Shown here one piece after another: positions 43,878 through 54,646 of a stretch of DNA of 64,000 nucleotides. Numbering within the stretch: the first letter of the stretch is position 1; the number at the start of each line of letters is the position of its first letter. The position numbers and the translations under genes are program-made. Below the pieces are notes generated by a model. The model was given only the letters and a program-made list of their open reading frames with translations, searched no databases and was not told the origin of the DNA. The stretch is taken from positions 2,356,001 to 2,420,000 of the forward strand of contig CM056728.1 of NCBI GenBank assembly GCA_029844215.1, written 5' to 3'. This DNA is from Przewalskia tangutica (Eukaryota > Streptophyta > Magnoliopsida > Solanales > Solanaceae).

Positions 43878-46660
43878 TGCTAACATACTACATGAAGCTA
43901 GTAAGTTACCAAGATACCCATTTTTTCTTTACCCAAAATACCCATAACAATACAGTAACAATATTTTAATAAGAGGGACAATTATGTCTTTCACCAGAAA
44001 TTCAACCTATCCTTTCCCTTCTCCTCTGTTTTACTTTTTTTCCCGCTCTGTCCCCAAGTTCAGTCGAAAAAACAAAGCACTTTTTTCCATTGTCAACTGG
44101 CAATCTAGAAGTCATAATTTTCCTTCTTATATTACTTATATATTCTGAAACTTATGACCCAATTCCTCACGAAAAATCTTCTTCCACTACTAATTGTTGC
44201 TTTTCTCGTAGGATTCAACCATTACAATTTGAAAAAATCAGATATAATTTTTGAGATGGTAGAAAAATTCCAACATTAACCCATCTACAACGTAAGTAGA
44301 AGCTTCTGCGAAAATTCCGTCTAGAATTGGTTTCAGAGATATCATTATTTGGAAGTTGGTTTTGTGTTAATGGAAATTCTTGTGAAGGGGGAGATAAGTT
44401 GAGTGATTATTCAAAGTTAGATTTGCCAAGAAATGCATGGCCTTGAGTTGAGTACTGATTTAATAGTGGAAAGAATTTCATTTTAAGAACAAAATCTATC
44501 AAAAAGGAAACTAAAATTAATGAAATGGATTAGAAATGTAAGGAAAATGTTTGCAGCAAAGGAAGAAAAAGTGGAATAGAGAGAGAGAGAGAGAGAGACG
44601 GGAAAAGGGAGGGAGGAAAATTAGATAATGCTTAAAAGAAAAAAGCCCCATTAGTTCATTTTGTTGCCAAGTATTTGTTGGGGATATTTAAGGAAATTGA
44701 AAATGGGTAACTTGCTAACTTACTACCTTGATGTAGTATGTTAGCAAGACCCTCTATATATATATATATATACACTAAAAATAAAAATAAAAATTAGACC
44801 TATTATTCAAAAGTGTAATGAGTTAATGATAAGAAACTAAAGGTTAAAACTGTCAAATGTAAATTCTAAATCCTCCTCTTTATAATAGTGCACTCATCCT
44901 TTTGAAGTCCATCCGCCTCTAGTTGACCACATGGTTTTTCCTTGTCATATGCTTACTTGAATCTCCTATTATAGCAGTCAACTTGGTTACACTTTTGCTA
45001 AGTGCCCTGATAAAGTTGGTTTTTAGTTTCTGGTCTTAATATGCTTCGATAAAATAAAATAGAAGTACTCCAATCCATAATTTGGTGTTAATTTTCTTCA
45101 ATATCTTGACCATTAGAAGCCTCTGTTTTATTGACGTGGGGGGCTAGTTTACAACCTCAGCAAACTTCTTTAGGTTGTTAGAGACGTTTGTGAACTATAG
45201 CGACACGTGATGGAACTCACATTATTCTTCTAGACACTCCTTTCAACTTCTTATGTAGTATTTCTTTGTTATTTTTTTTGAAATAGTTTGTACTTCTTAA
45301 TTAATTGTGAATACTAATTATGCTGTGGATATACAATCCTGCAGGCTCAATCAGCACCGGCTGCTGAAATATGGCTATGGCAAGTTGGTTCTTGGAAGTC
45401 GGTTGGCCGTTTGCAGTCTCACAGTTTAACAGTGACCCAAATGGAGTTCTCTCAGGATAACAAGTATCTGTTGGCTGTTTCAAGAGATCGCCACTTCTCT
45501 GTTTTTCGAATTAATCATAAAGGTTGGATACTTATCGGCTTTTCTTTTATCCGTAATCTGTAGAAAAATTTTGAAAGCTAGGAGTCAGTTAGCTTATGAT
45601 TTAACTTTTTGGGTGAATAGGTTTAAAAAAAACCTAAACTATCACCATTTTGCGAGTTTTGTATACCGAAACTATTGGATATTCCTGTTATTCCTAGCCG
45701 AACTATAACTCCATTTGGATTTTAAAAAGCCCTGTTGAAACGTGGCAAATGTTTTAGGATAACTTGCTGGGAAGTGCATGGGAGATGAAAAAAAGTCTTA
45801 AAAATGAGTCCACTTGACATAATGAGTTCATGGTAGTTCAGGGGGTTTTGTAAACACCCAATAGTTTAGGTATGAAACTCGCAAAACGGTGATAGTTTAG
45901 GGGGGGGGGGGGTTAATATATTCACTCAATTATTTTCCATGTGTACTGCCACGTGGAACTCTTTGGAGGAGCTTTTGCAACGTGATTTCACATAGTCCTT
46001 CAGGGGGTATTCATGGTAGTTTAGGGGGCTTCTGTGAATACCTAATAGTTTAGGTATAAAACTCGCAAAGCGCGGATAGTGTAGTTTTTTTAACCTATTC
46101 ACTCTAAAACTTTTTGTTCAAGTTGTTATTTTGTCATGCATTCAAACTAGAGTCTTTGTTTTACAGGAACTGATGAGATCGATTACCAACTTGTAGCTAA
46201 GCAAGAAGCACATAAAAGAATAATTTGGGCATGTTCTTGGAACCCACTTGGCCATGCATTTGCTACCGGTTCAAGGGACAAGACTGTCAAAATATGGACC
46301 GTGGAAACTGAAACCTCCTCGGTGAAGCTACTGTTGACACTTCCACCTTTCAAAAGCAGTGTCACTGCCCTGTCTTGGTTAGGTCTCGATAGCCATAGCA
46401 ATCGCGGGCTTCTTGCCGTGGGAATGGAAAATGGCTTGATTGAACTATGGAATCTAAACAGCAGTACAGTGGAAAATGGGCATTTATCAGTCCAAAATGC
46501 TTCTCTTGCTGTTAAGTTCGATCCATTTCTATGCCACGTCTCCACTGTTCAACGATTGTCTTGGAGAAATACCCATAAGAGCGAAGATTCTGAGTCTGTG
46601 CAGCTTGCATCCTGCGGAGCTGATCATTGTGTGAGAATATTCAGGGTAACCGTTACCTAA
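36668..46660 (+). CDS. ELP2: Elongator complex subunit 2 (WD40 protein), ten exons
   Basis: Exons: 36668-36790, 37578-37665, 38569-38654, 39580-39733, 40188-40348, 40441-41085, 41417-41738, 42940-43157, 45345-45522, 46167-46660. All introns are GT-AG and all phases join, giving 2469 nt or 822 residues plus stop, close to plant ELP2 length. It opens MEVERVLIGAGCNRVVNNVS. WD40 words run along it: GVIILWEY (near residue 88), VNVWEV (near 142), IRIWKM (near 245), MMIWQPE, FHLWKN, EIWLWQV, VKIWTVE and IELWNLN, fitting the two seven-bladed propellers of ELP2. Elongator (ELP1-6) modifies wobble uridines of tRNAs and is linked to histone acetylation and growth; ELP2 is part of the ELP123 core. Introns 3, 7 and 8 carry inverted-repeat elements, and introns 2 and 7 carry SINE/RTE tail pieces. 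There is no frameshift or internal stop. Confidence 0.95.
37885..37972 (+). mobile_element. SINE/RTE tail fragment in ELP2 intron 2
   Basis: GCCGAGGGTCTCCCGG, TCTGCGTACACACTACC and CCACTTGTGGGATTTCACTG, then TTG units. A second piece in the opposite orientation is at 38252-38345 (GAGAGGGTAGAGTAGAGTG, TTGGTAGGTAGAGCGGCTG). Decayed Stowaway-like ends (CCCTCCGTCCCATTCTAGC at 37792) lie close by. Confidence 0.6.
38739..39150. mobile_element. PIF/Harbinger-like MITE in ELP2 intron 3
   Basis: Termini GGGTGTGTTTGGTATG and its complement CATACCAAACACACCC lie at the two ends, flanked by TAA at 38736-38738 and 39151-39153. 412 bp, no frames. The arms extend, imperfectly, to about 25 bp. Confidence 0.85.
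41891..42758. mobile_element. Long-TIR element in ELP2 intron 7
   Basis: The left arm (ACAAAAATGGTCCCTTCTCT, TATCAACTGAGCAGTTTTGG) is complementary to the right arm (CAAAAACTGATCAGTTGATA, AAGAGACCATTTTTGTCATT) over about 100 bp with mismatches. A SINE/RTE tail piece is nested at 42366-42452, and a second, short fragment at 42185-42235 resembles a MITE end. Single arms of the same family are at about 36930-37080 and 54800-54895. Confidence 0.65.
43877..44748. mobile_element. TIR element flanked by microsatellites, ELP2 intron 8
   Basis: The left end TTGCTAACATACTACAT and the right end ATGTAGTATGTTAGCAA are perfect complements over 17 bp and continue imperfectly to about 45 bp. The left side abuts (TG)n at 43847-43876 and the right side (TA)n at 44755-44771. 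Inside is a (GA)n run at 44579-44598. No frames. The superfamily is not determined. Confidence 0.75.
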
Positions 46661-48160
46661 GCTAATCAAATTTTTGTTGGTAGATAGATGTTTGCTTTAG
46701 CCTTGTATTACTGAAATTGATGTATGAGCCTATTATTATGGTAATAGTCAACTAATTATCAAATGTTGGAGATGACGCTTATTATTAAAATCGCGTACTT
46801 CTCTACACCGAATTTATTCATTCGATTTTTACACCAAATCAATATATTCATAATATGTATTTGCGTATAGGCTTAATTCATATAACCACGGTGCGAGTAA
46901 AAATTTACAGATGTTATTTAGTAGCATGTCCCTTGACTGAAATGAAGGATCAAGCAGGTGGATGGATAACATGCTCATTCCTCTACAAGTTAAGTCTCTA
47001 CAAGGTTCTCGTAGTAGGATTCAAACTCGTGATATGCGCCAAATTTATAAATCATGTATCACGAGTTTGAATCCTAGCGCGGATGAGAAACTCAAATGAT
47101 AAACATCATGTGATTCTTATCATCTAGAGACAAATGAGAAACTAAAATGATAAACATCCTGAGATTTCTTTCTAACTCACCTCACAACGCCTCCGCTTTG
47201 AGCTTATATTTTTTATTTCACGCAGTCATGCATCCACACAGGTCTAAATCCACCTCACCCGTAACCGTAACTGTCCCACCCCAGTGCCATCCGTGACTCA
47301 ATTGGTGGCCCCAACTTGTCCGTATAACTACAGAATGTTTGCAGAAGGTTGGATTTTTATCCGAACCCCATTGTGAAACAAGGATAAATAACTCATCCTT
47401 GTAAAAAATGACCTTTACAATTTGGTCAGTGTAAGCTTTCAAAGACATAGCTATACAAAATATGAAGATCATCTCAACGAGGCTGCAGGTATATACATAT
47501 GATATACCATCGTTTTTTCCATGTCACACCCTTTTTTTCCTATGATATTTGGATAATGAAGTCAGAGAGATGACATTATCATTCAACTTAGAGAACAGTC
47601 CGTGTGTGGGACTATCCGATAATTGTCTAGTAAAAGTAATTCCTAGTATGTCTGCTATTAAAGTTTCCATAGCAAAGACACGAGGAACTAACATATAAAC
47701 AAAATGATCAAGAAGTTATTTTCTTGCTTCTTGCTTCACAAGTAGGTCTGCCAACCTGTTCTGCTCCTTATAGATATGTCTAATCCGACCTCCTAGCCTG
47801 ACCATCAATGACCTTATAACTTTGCTACGCATGAACTATTAGTCTATTAAAGACTCCGTAGCACTTATAGGAGGAACAACATATCTGTGATCCCATAAGT
47901 GGGGTCGGGAGAGGGTGAGGTGTACGAAGACCTTTGTGGGTGGTGGTGATGGGGGAGGGTAGAAAGACTATTTCCAATAGACCCTTTTGATGATTTCCAA
48001 TAGCTCCAGAAAAATGATTTTCAGAAGAGTTTTGAAAATGCAAGAGTAAAAAATCTATGACGAAAATATTGAAAACAGAAAAGTACTGACTTCAAAATAG
48101 TAAAGATAACCAAAGTTCCACCAGCCACTCCACTTTTGATATTTCATAAAGATTTTTTTT
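46661..48160. other. ELP2 3' region and intergenic DNA
   Basis: Holds the ELP2 3' untranslated region, a 20-bp perfect inverted repeat at 47015-47034 and 47057-47076 (TAGGATTCAAACTCGTGATA and its complement, B-box-like) and a decayed SINE/RTE tail at about 47875-47985 (CCCATAAGTGGGGTCGGG). I see no gene. Confidence 0.5.
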
Positions 48161-48164
48161 GTTG

Positions 48165-48395
48165 TTGATGACGATGAGAAGAGGGTGAAAATAGGTCAAG
48201 TGGTGGAAGGCGGACTTCTTGATCTTGGATTTACACTTTATAAGGTTAAGTTTGAATTCATAGAGAAGGATAAAGAAAAATGTATCACAAAAACAACAAT
48301 TGAGTATGAAGTCAAGTAGGAAGCAGCAGCTAATGCTTCATTTGTTAGCATCCAACTCTTTGTGGAGATAATGAATTTGGTTGCGAAGTGTAACT
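48165..48395 (+). pseudogene. Bet v 1 / norcoclaurine-synthase-like pseudogene fragment
   Basis: One frame reads DDDEKRVK, VVEGGLLDLGFTLYKVKFEF, IEKDKEKCITKTTIEYEVK, then a TAG where a glutamate codon is expected, then EAAANASFVSI and IMNLVAK. This is the C-terminal half of the second exon of a Bet v 1-fold protein of the S-norcoclaurine synthase-like or MLP group, small cytosolic ligand-binding proteins. The first exon is not found upstream, and the nonsense codon at about 48319 breaks the frame. Confidence 0.6.
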
Positions 48396-50585
48396 CAAGG
48401 CAAAGTGCCTTAGCATGTTCAAAGGTGGATCCAGGATTCAGAGCTAATAGGTTTATGAGTCGATCTTATCGTATGTATACATTTTAAGTTTCTTTTTTCC
48501 ATGTGTATACATAGTTCGAGCCAAAAGCAATGCGTTTAGTTGAGCCCACAGAACTCGTCCTAGATCTGACTATGAATTTCATGAAGAGTAACTAGAGTTT
48601 CATGAAGGGCAAACTAGAGTTTCATGAAGAGTTGGTCAATGGTTCAAGCTTGTTCGTATTTCATTGGTTAGAAACTAGGGAAAAACAACAGCCATCTAAG
48701 AGCCAGGGTTTTCCAAAGCCAACAGGAAATTGCAAAGCTGCTGGAAATGCACGGGAGTTAAAGTGCCAAGAGCCCAAGACCAACACTAGCCTGAAGGAAA
48801 TCAAGTCATATTTTCGAAGAAAGTTTTACCATAAAAGGTTACCTGCCAAAGGATGTAATCATAACCAAAGCTTACTGTAACATCTCTAGACATGTAGTTG
48901 TACATAAAGTCTGATGCTAGAAACACCTGCATGGAAGAAAAGAGTTTAAGAAAAGCAAGTTGCAAATGCAGTTGTGAAGATAATAGTAACTATTATAAAA
49001 CTTGTCATTATTCCTTATCCAGAATATTGGTATGGTCACCATTTTTTCTCATATTAAGAGTGAATCACATTTGATTTCTAAGAAAAAGAAGACCGGTAGG
49101 AAAACTCAAATATCAAAGTTGATGTACCTCCTCAATAGGCTGCCTAGAAATCTTATTTGTAATTAATATAGTATGTCATTTCTGTGTAAGGGTTTAAATG
49201 TATATGTTTACAAAAATATTTCCTCATTAGACTTAATCTTTTGTAAAATAGTTATAAGATGTTCAAATTTTCTGGTGATCGACAATGTTTACTCACATAC
49301 TTGCAAACCTTAATCCAATGCAGCATTTCATTTTCCATGTAAGGTAACAGTTTCATTGTGATCCCAACCTCGAGGATTTCTGCTTTTTTTGTAGATAATC
49401 ATGAGGTAAACTAAATATATCCGGAAAAAGTTCATACGCCTTCAACGGGATAAGAAAATTGAGACAATCGACGAAGCTGAATCAATAAACCTCTTGAAGA
49501 ATAAATGCAGCAAGTCATAAGAACAGAGTTACTGTTGCAAAAACATATTTTAAAAGTTTGAAAATGGAAGAGTGAAGTCTTCATACTGCATAGGACTAGT
49601 AAATTTACAACGATTAAAGACAGGAAAAAAGAATGAATAAAGATAAAAGAAAAGGTGAAGAAGGCGTAGCCAACAATGAAATTATAGGATGATTCATTTT
49701 CATGGTCCATTAACTCCGAAGAACGATGAAACTACGATGAAAAATGAGAGTTGCAATGGCGTATTTCCATGGGATGAAAATCTCTAGCCAAATGAACAGT
49801 AGCCAATGAACAAGACTGTAAATGTGTTGCCCTGTCCACCTCAGTCATAATAGGAACACCAAGACATTCTTTTATCTGGAGGCGGTAGTACCAAAACACC
49901 CGCGGGGATTGAGGAAATCTCAATATTAATCCCTGTAAACAGAAGAACAAGAATGTCAGAATTGTCTATGTGATATCATCCAGTAAGTTCGCATATAATT
50001 CAGTTCACCACAAATTGATCATACCTAATACTTATTATTTCTTATCATTGGCAAATAAATTTGAGAAAAGAGGAATTAAAGCATCCTAATAGATAAACAC
50101 ATGTTAGGTAGACGAATCCACTAATATAGTACTTTAAACTTCAAGTTGAGATCACTTAAGCTTAGAACAAGTGCAAATGAGCACAGAGCATAGCACACAC
50201 TTCCCTTTTATGATTATGCAAAGTTCAAATTGAGGTGAGACAGCAGTATGCAGCACAGGAGAGATAATTATCATGTAGAACATGAGAAATAGGAATTGTA
50301 CAGAAAACCATAAAACACACACACAGATTTAAGGTTGCAACTAACCAAGACGGTATATATGCACCAAACAACAGAAAAGATAGAAAAGAAATTTGGGAAG
50401 AGATAGTAGTAAGGGGTGTTTGGATGGGATTTAAACGCGACTAGATATACTCATGAGAGAAACAGTTACCAAGACTGACCAGAGGGATGATGGATTGAAG
50501 ATTTAGAGTTGGTCGATCCTCCTCTATGTGGGGGGCGGATAGATTTCTGACGCGGTATAAATATGGTGGAACAAATTTGAGGTGA
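48396..50585. other. Intergenic, no gene recognised
   Basis: A 92-codon frame at 48602-48880 and minus-strand frames at 49432-49950 have no features I recognise and no conserved look. The word CTGACTTATG-type repeats are absent. Nothing is supported. Confidence 0.4.
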
Positions 50586-50589
50586 CAAG

Positions 50590-50940
50590 GAAAACAAATT
50601 TCATATCGGCCAGCAAAATGAAATTACTCACAGGAAAATTGATAGACTGGAACATACAGTCTTTGGCAACATTTGGAGGAGAAAATCGGAGGCACGTACA
50701 AGTTAATGTTGGTAGACAAAGATGCAGAAGACAGAAGTCTTACAACCACACAGTTTGTTTGTGAGGAAATTTCATGGATACAAAATTCTAAAAGCCCTTG
50801 GTTACAGCAAGGGGACAGGACCAAAAGATTGCCAATATGCATAGGAGATACAACCACATTAACAGTTTGGAGGTGAATGGGGAGAGAAATGAAGAGGAAG
50901 AGCATATATTCAGTTTTTACAAGGCCTGTACTGTCAGCTG
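50590..50940 (+). mobile_element. L1-type LINE fragment (between endonuclease and RT)
   Basis: Across three frames it contains VFGNIWRRK, then FVCEEISWIQNSKSPWLQQG with GDR, then ANMHRRYNHINSLEVNGE. This is the conserved linker ahead of reverse transcriptase in plant L1-type LINEs (E-x-W-x-Q-K-S-R, W-L, G-D-x-N-T-x-F-F). It is frameshifted at least twice, about 110 codons in all. Confidence 0.6.
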
Positions 50941-51909
50941 AAAATTAATAAACTTCAAATGCACTTTACTATGTTAATGAAGGAGAATTAGATTACCAAA
51001 AGATCACAGCTGACAATTGATTATTCAATGATTCTATAGAACAAGGTTAATTTTGTGACAAAACATGATCAAAACAAGAACATCGAAGAAATCGTCTAGT
51101 TCTTTAATTAGAACTGCGTAGCAACAAATTGAATAGTTCAATGAGAACTGCGTAGCAACAAATATTGTAGTTCAATTCGAACAGCTACGCTTATAATTGA
51201 ATAGTTCCATTTGAATAATATCATAGTTCAATTCGAACTAGATATAGGCTACACCTAATAGTGTTATTCATACTAAATATCTTTAACAAAAAACAACGAT
51301 GAAGCTAAACGTGTAAGACATGATCATGAAAAGCTCAAAAAATATATTCATAAATATTTTAAATATGGTGTTGACCGTTCATCTATAGTATACCATATCA
51401 ATGGTGACAGTTCTATTTCAACCTCAGCAAAATCACAAATATTCACACTATATGGTTTAGGAATACAAGGATGAGGCTGTCTGTTTCAACTATGGTTGAT
51501 GTACCATGACTTTAGAAATTATCACAAAAGGTTGTTTCAACAGCAATTTCTAAACTGCGAGCAGTTGTTATTGATTGTCAAATAGATAGAAAATGATAAT
51601 ACATGAAAGATAACTAAACAGTATGATATTCCTAGACTTATAATGTGTACACTCAAGGGAAACTCAAATCATTTATCACATCAAGAGAGCAGTAACATCT
51701 GGTCTCAAGGATAAAAAAGAGTCGGAAAACAATCAAAATATCATAAGTGATGTACCCCCTCGATAAGCCTGCATGGAAAGCCCAAACAGCATTTTAATTT
51801 CCATTTTTTCAGCTTCCACAATTGCATTGGATGCCATTTCATTTGCAGTGACCAACAAAATATGTATCACAGTTATAATGTAGCCGAATAAACAAAGTGA
51901 AGGAAATAT
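50941..51909 (-). other. 3' flank of RFL gene F
   Basis: Reverse complement of the flank type after C and E, including the GCATTGGATGCCATTTCATT word. At 51111 and 51145 a 19-bp word (GAACTGCGTAGCAACAAAT) is repeated in tandem with a 34-bp period, followed by related AGTTCAATTCGAAC words to 51240. No gene. Confidence 0.55.
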
Positions 51910-53643
51910 TCACTTCTTATCTTCCGCGTGCAGCTCTGGTATCATGTCAAGGACGGAAGGATTCTCGCTTATAGCCTTTACCAGTAACTCGACTGTCGTT
52001 GCATCAAATGAGAAGCCCATTCCAGTCATTTCCTTCATGAAAGTTGCCATTTCAGAAATTTTGTTGCACCTGAGAAAACCTTGCACAACCACATTGTAAG
52101 TGACATCGTCTGGCAAACAACCATTGTCCTCCATTTTTCTCAGCATATCTTTAGCTTTATCTAACAACCCTTTAAGACAGAATCCATTTATCATTATAGT
52201 GTATGTTCTCACATCTGGAATCAATCCTATTAAAGTAAGCTTCTCAAAAATAGCACGAGCTTTGTCGATTTCACGATTCTTGCACAATCCACCAATGATA
52301 ATATTGTAAAATATGATGTTATTATTTTCTCTTTTTCTTTCCAACTTATGAAAGAGCGACATAGCTTCTTCAACAAGTCCATGCCTAAAATAACCATTGA
52401 GCAAAGTCCCATGAGTGTAAAAATCAGGTATGGACCCCGCAGATAGCATATCGGCATAAATTTTTTCAGCATCGCCAATTCTTCCAATTTCAAAAAGACC
52501 TTGCAAGAGAGTACTATAGGTAACAACATCAGGTTTTAATCCCTTTTGAGAAATTTCATGAAATAATTGCATGGCCTCGGTCAATTTCTTCTTCTTACAG
52601 TATCCATTTATTAGTATGTTATAGCTAATAATGCCAGGCTCAATGTTCTTATCTATCATGGAATCAAAAACTCTCCTCGCTCCATCCAGCTCACCACGCA
52701 AACAATATCCATCCATTATCGCATTGTAGGTGATCACATTAGGCTTTACACCTTTTTCGGTCATGTGTCTCATTACCTCCTCGGCATCTGCAACTTTCCC
52801 TTCTTTGCATAGTCCATCTATCACTATGTTGAAGATGGGCACATCTGGATAAATATTAAGGTTCACCATCTCGGAGAACAAAGTCTTTACCTTTTCCCAA
52901 TGACCAAGCCTACACATACCATCAATTAATGAACTATATATGACTATGTCCGGAGGAATGCCTTTTTGCTTCATCTCATTCAAAATGTTGATAGCAGAAT
53001 CTAAGTTTCTATCTTTGCAAAGAGAATCTATGACGATGCTGTAGTTAAATATGCTGGGCTTAGTGTTCCCCTGTTCCATTAACCGAAGCAAACTTAAAGT
53101 CTTTTGAGTATGGCCCCTTTTGCTGAGGCCATTCATGACGGTTGCATACGTGACTTCATCAGGCTCACAAATCTTGTCTCTCACCAATTTTTTGAACAAT
53201 TCAACTGCATCTTTGACCTTATTTTCAGCAAAGATTCCCCTTAATAGTGTGTTAAAGGTGACAACATTAAACGGAATGCCATTCTTCAAGTGAATGGGTA
53301 ACACCGAAAATGCACAATCAACACGATGCATCAGACAATAACTGTTAATCACGTTACACAAAATGTATCCGTTAATTGGGATACCCAATTTCTGCATTTC
53401 TCTAAAAAGGGAAACAACAGCAGAGTGATGCTTCATATTTAACATAGTCTTAAATAATTTAGAGAAATCGATAACAGAAGGAAGATGGTTCATCCTAACC
53501 ATTTGACGGAAGAGAGTAACACAATCATCCAAACACCTGACATTCTCAAAATTGCTATTTATATGTGAAGAATAAGCTCTGATTGCAAAGGAAGAGAAAA
53601 AGGGAATAATTTTCTTCATCTTCAATGGCAAAGGGAATTTCAT
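51910..53643 (-). CDS. RFL-type P-class PPR protein F, intact
   Basis: Intronless, 577 residues, transcribed leftwards. It has a basic, serine-rich presequence (MKFPLPLKMKKIIPFFSSFA, then IRAYSS), followed by a partial motif and 14 PPR motifs ending in GFSFD, then the conserved tail (NPSVLDMIPELHAEDKK). Codes (residue 5 and last) read SN, CN, ND, AS, SD, SD, NN, NG, ND, SD, GN, ND, TD, ND, different from genes A and E at most positions. It should be a mitochondrial RNA-binding protein of the restorer-of-fertility-like clade with its own target. The leader just before the ATG carries AAATTAGGGCAAC, as in E and D. It lies about 24 kb beyond the forward-facing members and is inverted. The 5' end is duplicated at 58039-58258. 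Confidence 0.92.
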   Translation of the reverse strand: MKFPLPLKMKKIIPFFSSFAIRAYSSHINSNFENVRCLDDCVTLFRQMVRMNHLPSVIDFSKLFKTMLNMKHHSAVVSLFREMQKLGIPINGYILCNVINSYCLMHRVDCAFSVLPIHLKNGIPFNVVTFNTLLRGIFAENKVKDAVELFKKLVRDKICEPDEVTYATVMNGLSKRGHTQKTLSLLRLMEQGNTKPSIFNYSIVIDSLCKDRNLDSAINILNEMKQKGIPPDIVIYSSLIDGMCRLGHWEKVKTLFSEMVNLNIYPDVPIFNIVIDGLCKEGKVADAEEVMRHMTEKGVKPNVITYNAIMDGYCLRGELDGARRVFDSMIDKNIEPGIISYNILINGYCKKKKLTEAMQLFHEISQKGLKPDVVTYSTLLQGLFEIGRIGDAEKIYADMLSAGSIPDFYTHGTLLNGYFRHGLVEEAMSLFHKLERKRENNNIIFYNIIIGGLCKNREIDKARAIFEKLTLIGLIPDVRTYTIMINGFCLKGLLDKAKDMLRKMEDNGCLPDDVTYNVVVQGFLRCNKISEMATFMKEMTGMGFSFDATTVELLVKAISENPSVLDMIPELHAEDKK

Positions 53644-54130
53644 TGTTGCCCTAATTTAGTCCCTTACCAGCCTCTCTCTTGTTTTTTTAGCATAGCTAGA
53701 GGCTTTTATCTTGTTAAATTTATCTTTTTATAATTATGTTTTAACGCATAGCCTGTTTTGTCTAAGACATAACTTTTCCACCAAGACCGTTCCTATTTTA
53801 TGAAATAAGGATCAAAATTGATCCTTTAATATAAAGATTACTAATTATTTTTTAGCTATATTTCTATTACACCAAAGCAATTTTGTGTTATAATAGTTAA
53901 TACATATGTTATTTTTTAAATAATTCAAAAGTAACGACATTTTCTAGATTTAAAAAAAATTGGACAATGTCAGATTTTAATAGTTTTTTTTGTTGTGAGA
54001 AACAACATTTTAACAGAAATGTCTATTTTCCGTTAACATGTTATTTCTCGCAACAAAAAAAATTATTAAGTTTGACATTGCCCAATTTTTTTTAAAAGGT
54101 TGTCTCTCGCAAAAAATCATATATAAAAGT
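53644..54130. other. Upstream region of RFL gene F
   Basis: AT-rich. It contains a short inverted repeat near 53970-54060 (TTTGTTGTGAGAAACAAC... and its approximate complement CGCAACAAAA). No gene. Promoter words are not clear. Confidence 0.4.
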
Positions 54131-54356
54131 CATCCAAAGTGTTTGGCCTAGTGGCCATTTCACTAGGGTATTGCTGCCTGGTGTCTCGTGTTCGATTCTC
54201 CTGACCAGCGAGAGTGGAACTTTGTTCACCAAAAAAAATCCCTCAACTAGTGGAAGGCCAAAGCGGTGTATACTAATCCGTAAGGTCAGCCGGGGGTGAG
54301 ATTTTCTGGGGTATAGGGTCGTACTGCGGTGGAACAAGTCACTTTAAAAAGTTTAC
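54131..54356 (+). mobile_element. SINE-like element 1 upstream of RFL F
   Basis: An A-box-like TTTGGCCTAGTGGCC and a B-box-like GTGTTCGATTCTCC sit 45 bp apart, as in tRNA-derived SINEs. A body with CTAGTGGAAGGCCAAAGCGG and GGTAAGGTCAGCC-type sequence follows, ending near TTTAAAAAG. No target duplication identified. Confidence 0.5.
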
Positions 54357-54370
54357 CCTACCTTAGCTTT

Positions 54371-54646
54371 GTCCCCCGGGGCATAGTCCAGTGGTAAATC
54401 CTGGGCATTATAAGGCGCGCGGGCCTGCGCAGTGTGGATTCGATCCCCGACAAGCACATAGAGGGGATTAACCTTGTGTCAGTGATCCGTTGTACACTCC
54501 CAGACACTGATCACTGGAGCACATCCCGCGATTTACCTGGTAATAGTAATGAGGGACCAATGCTATTACCCCCAAGAGCCTAGTATCAGTACTGGTACTG
54601 ATAGGGAGGCGCAAGCCTCGAGACCTTGGCATAAAAAAAAAGATAG
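54371..54646 (+). mobile_element. SINE-like element 2 upstream of RFL F
   Basis: A-box-like GGGCATAGTCCAGTGG, B-box-like GGATTCGATCCCC, about 200 bp of body and a terminal A run (54636-54644). It stands 15 bp from element 1 in the same orientation but is a different family. No clear target duplication. Confidence 0.55.

Noticed and set aside
51910..53643. Short plus-strand frames inside RFL gene F and similar antisense frames in A, B and E
   Set aside because: They repeat in each paralogue only because the sense codons are conserved.
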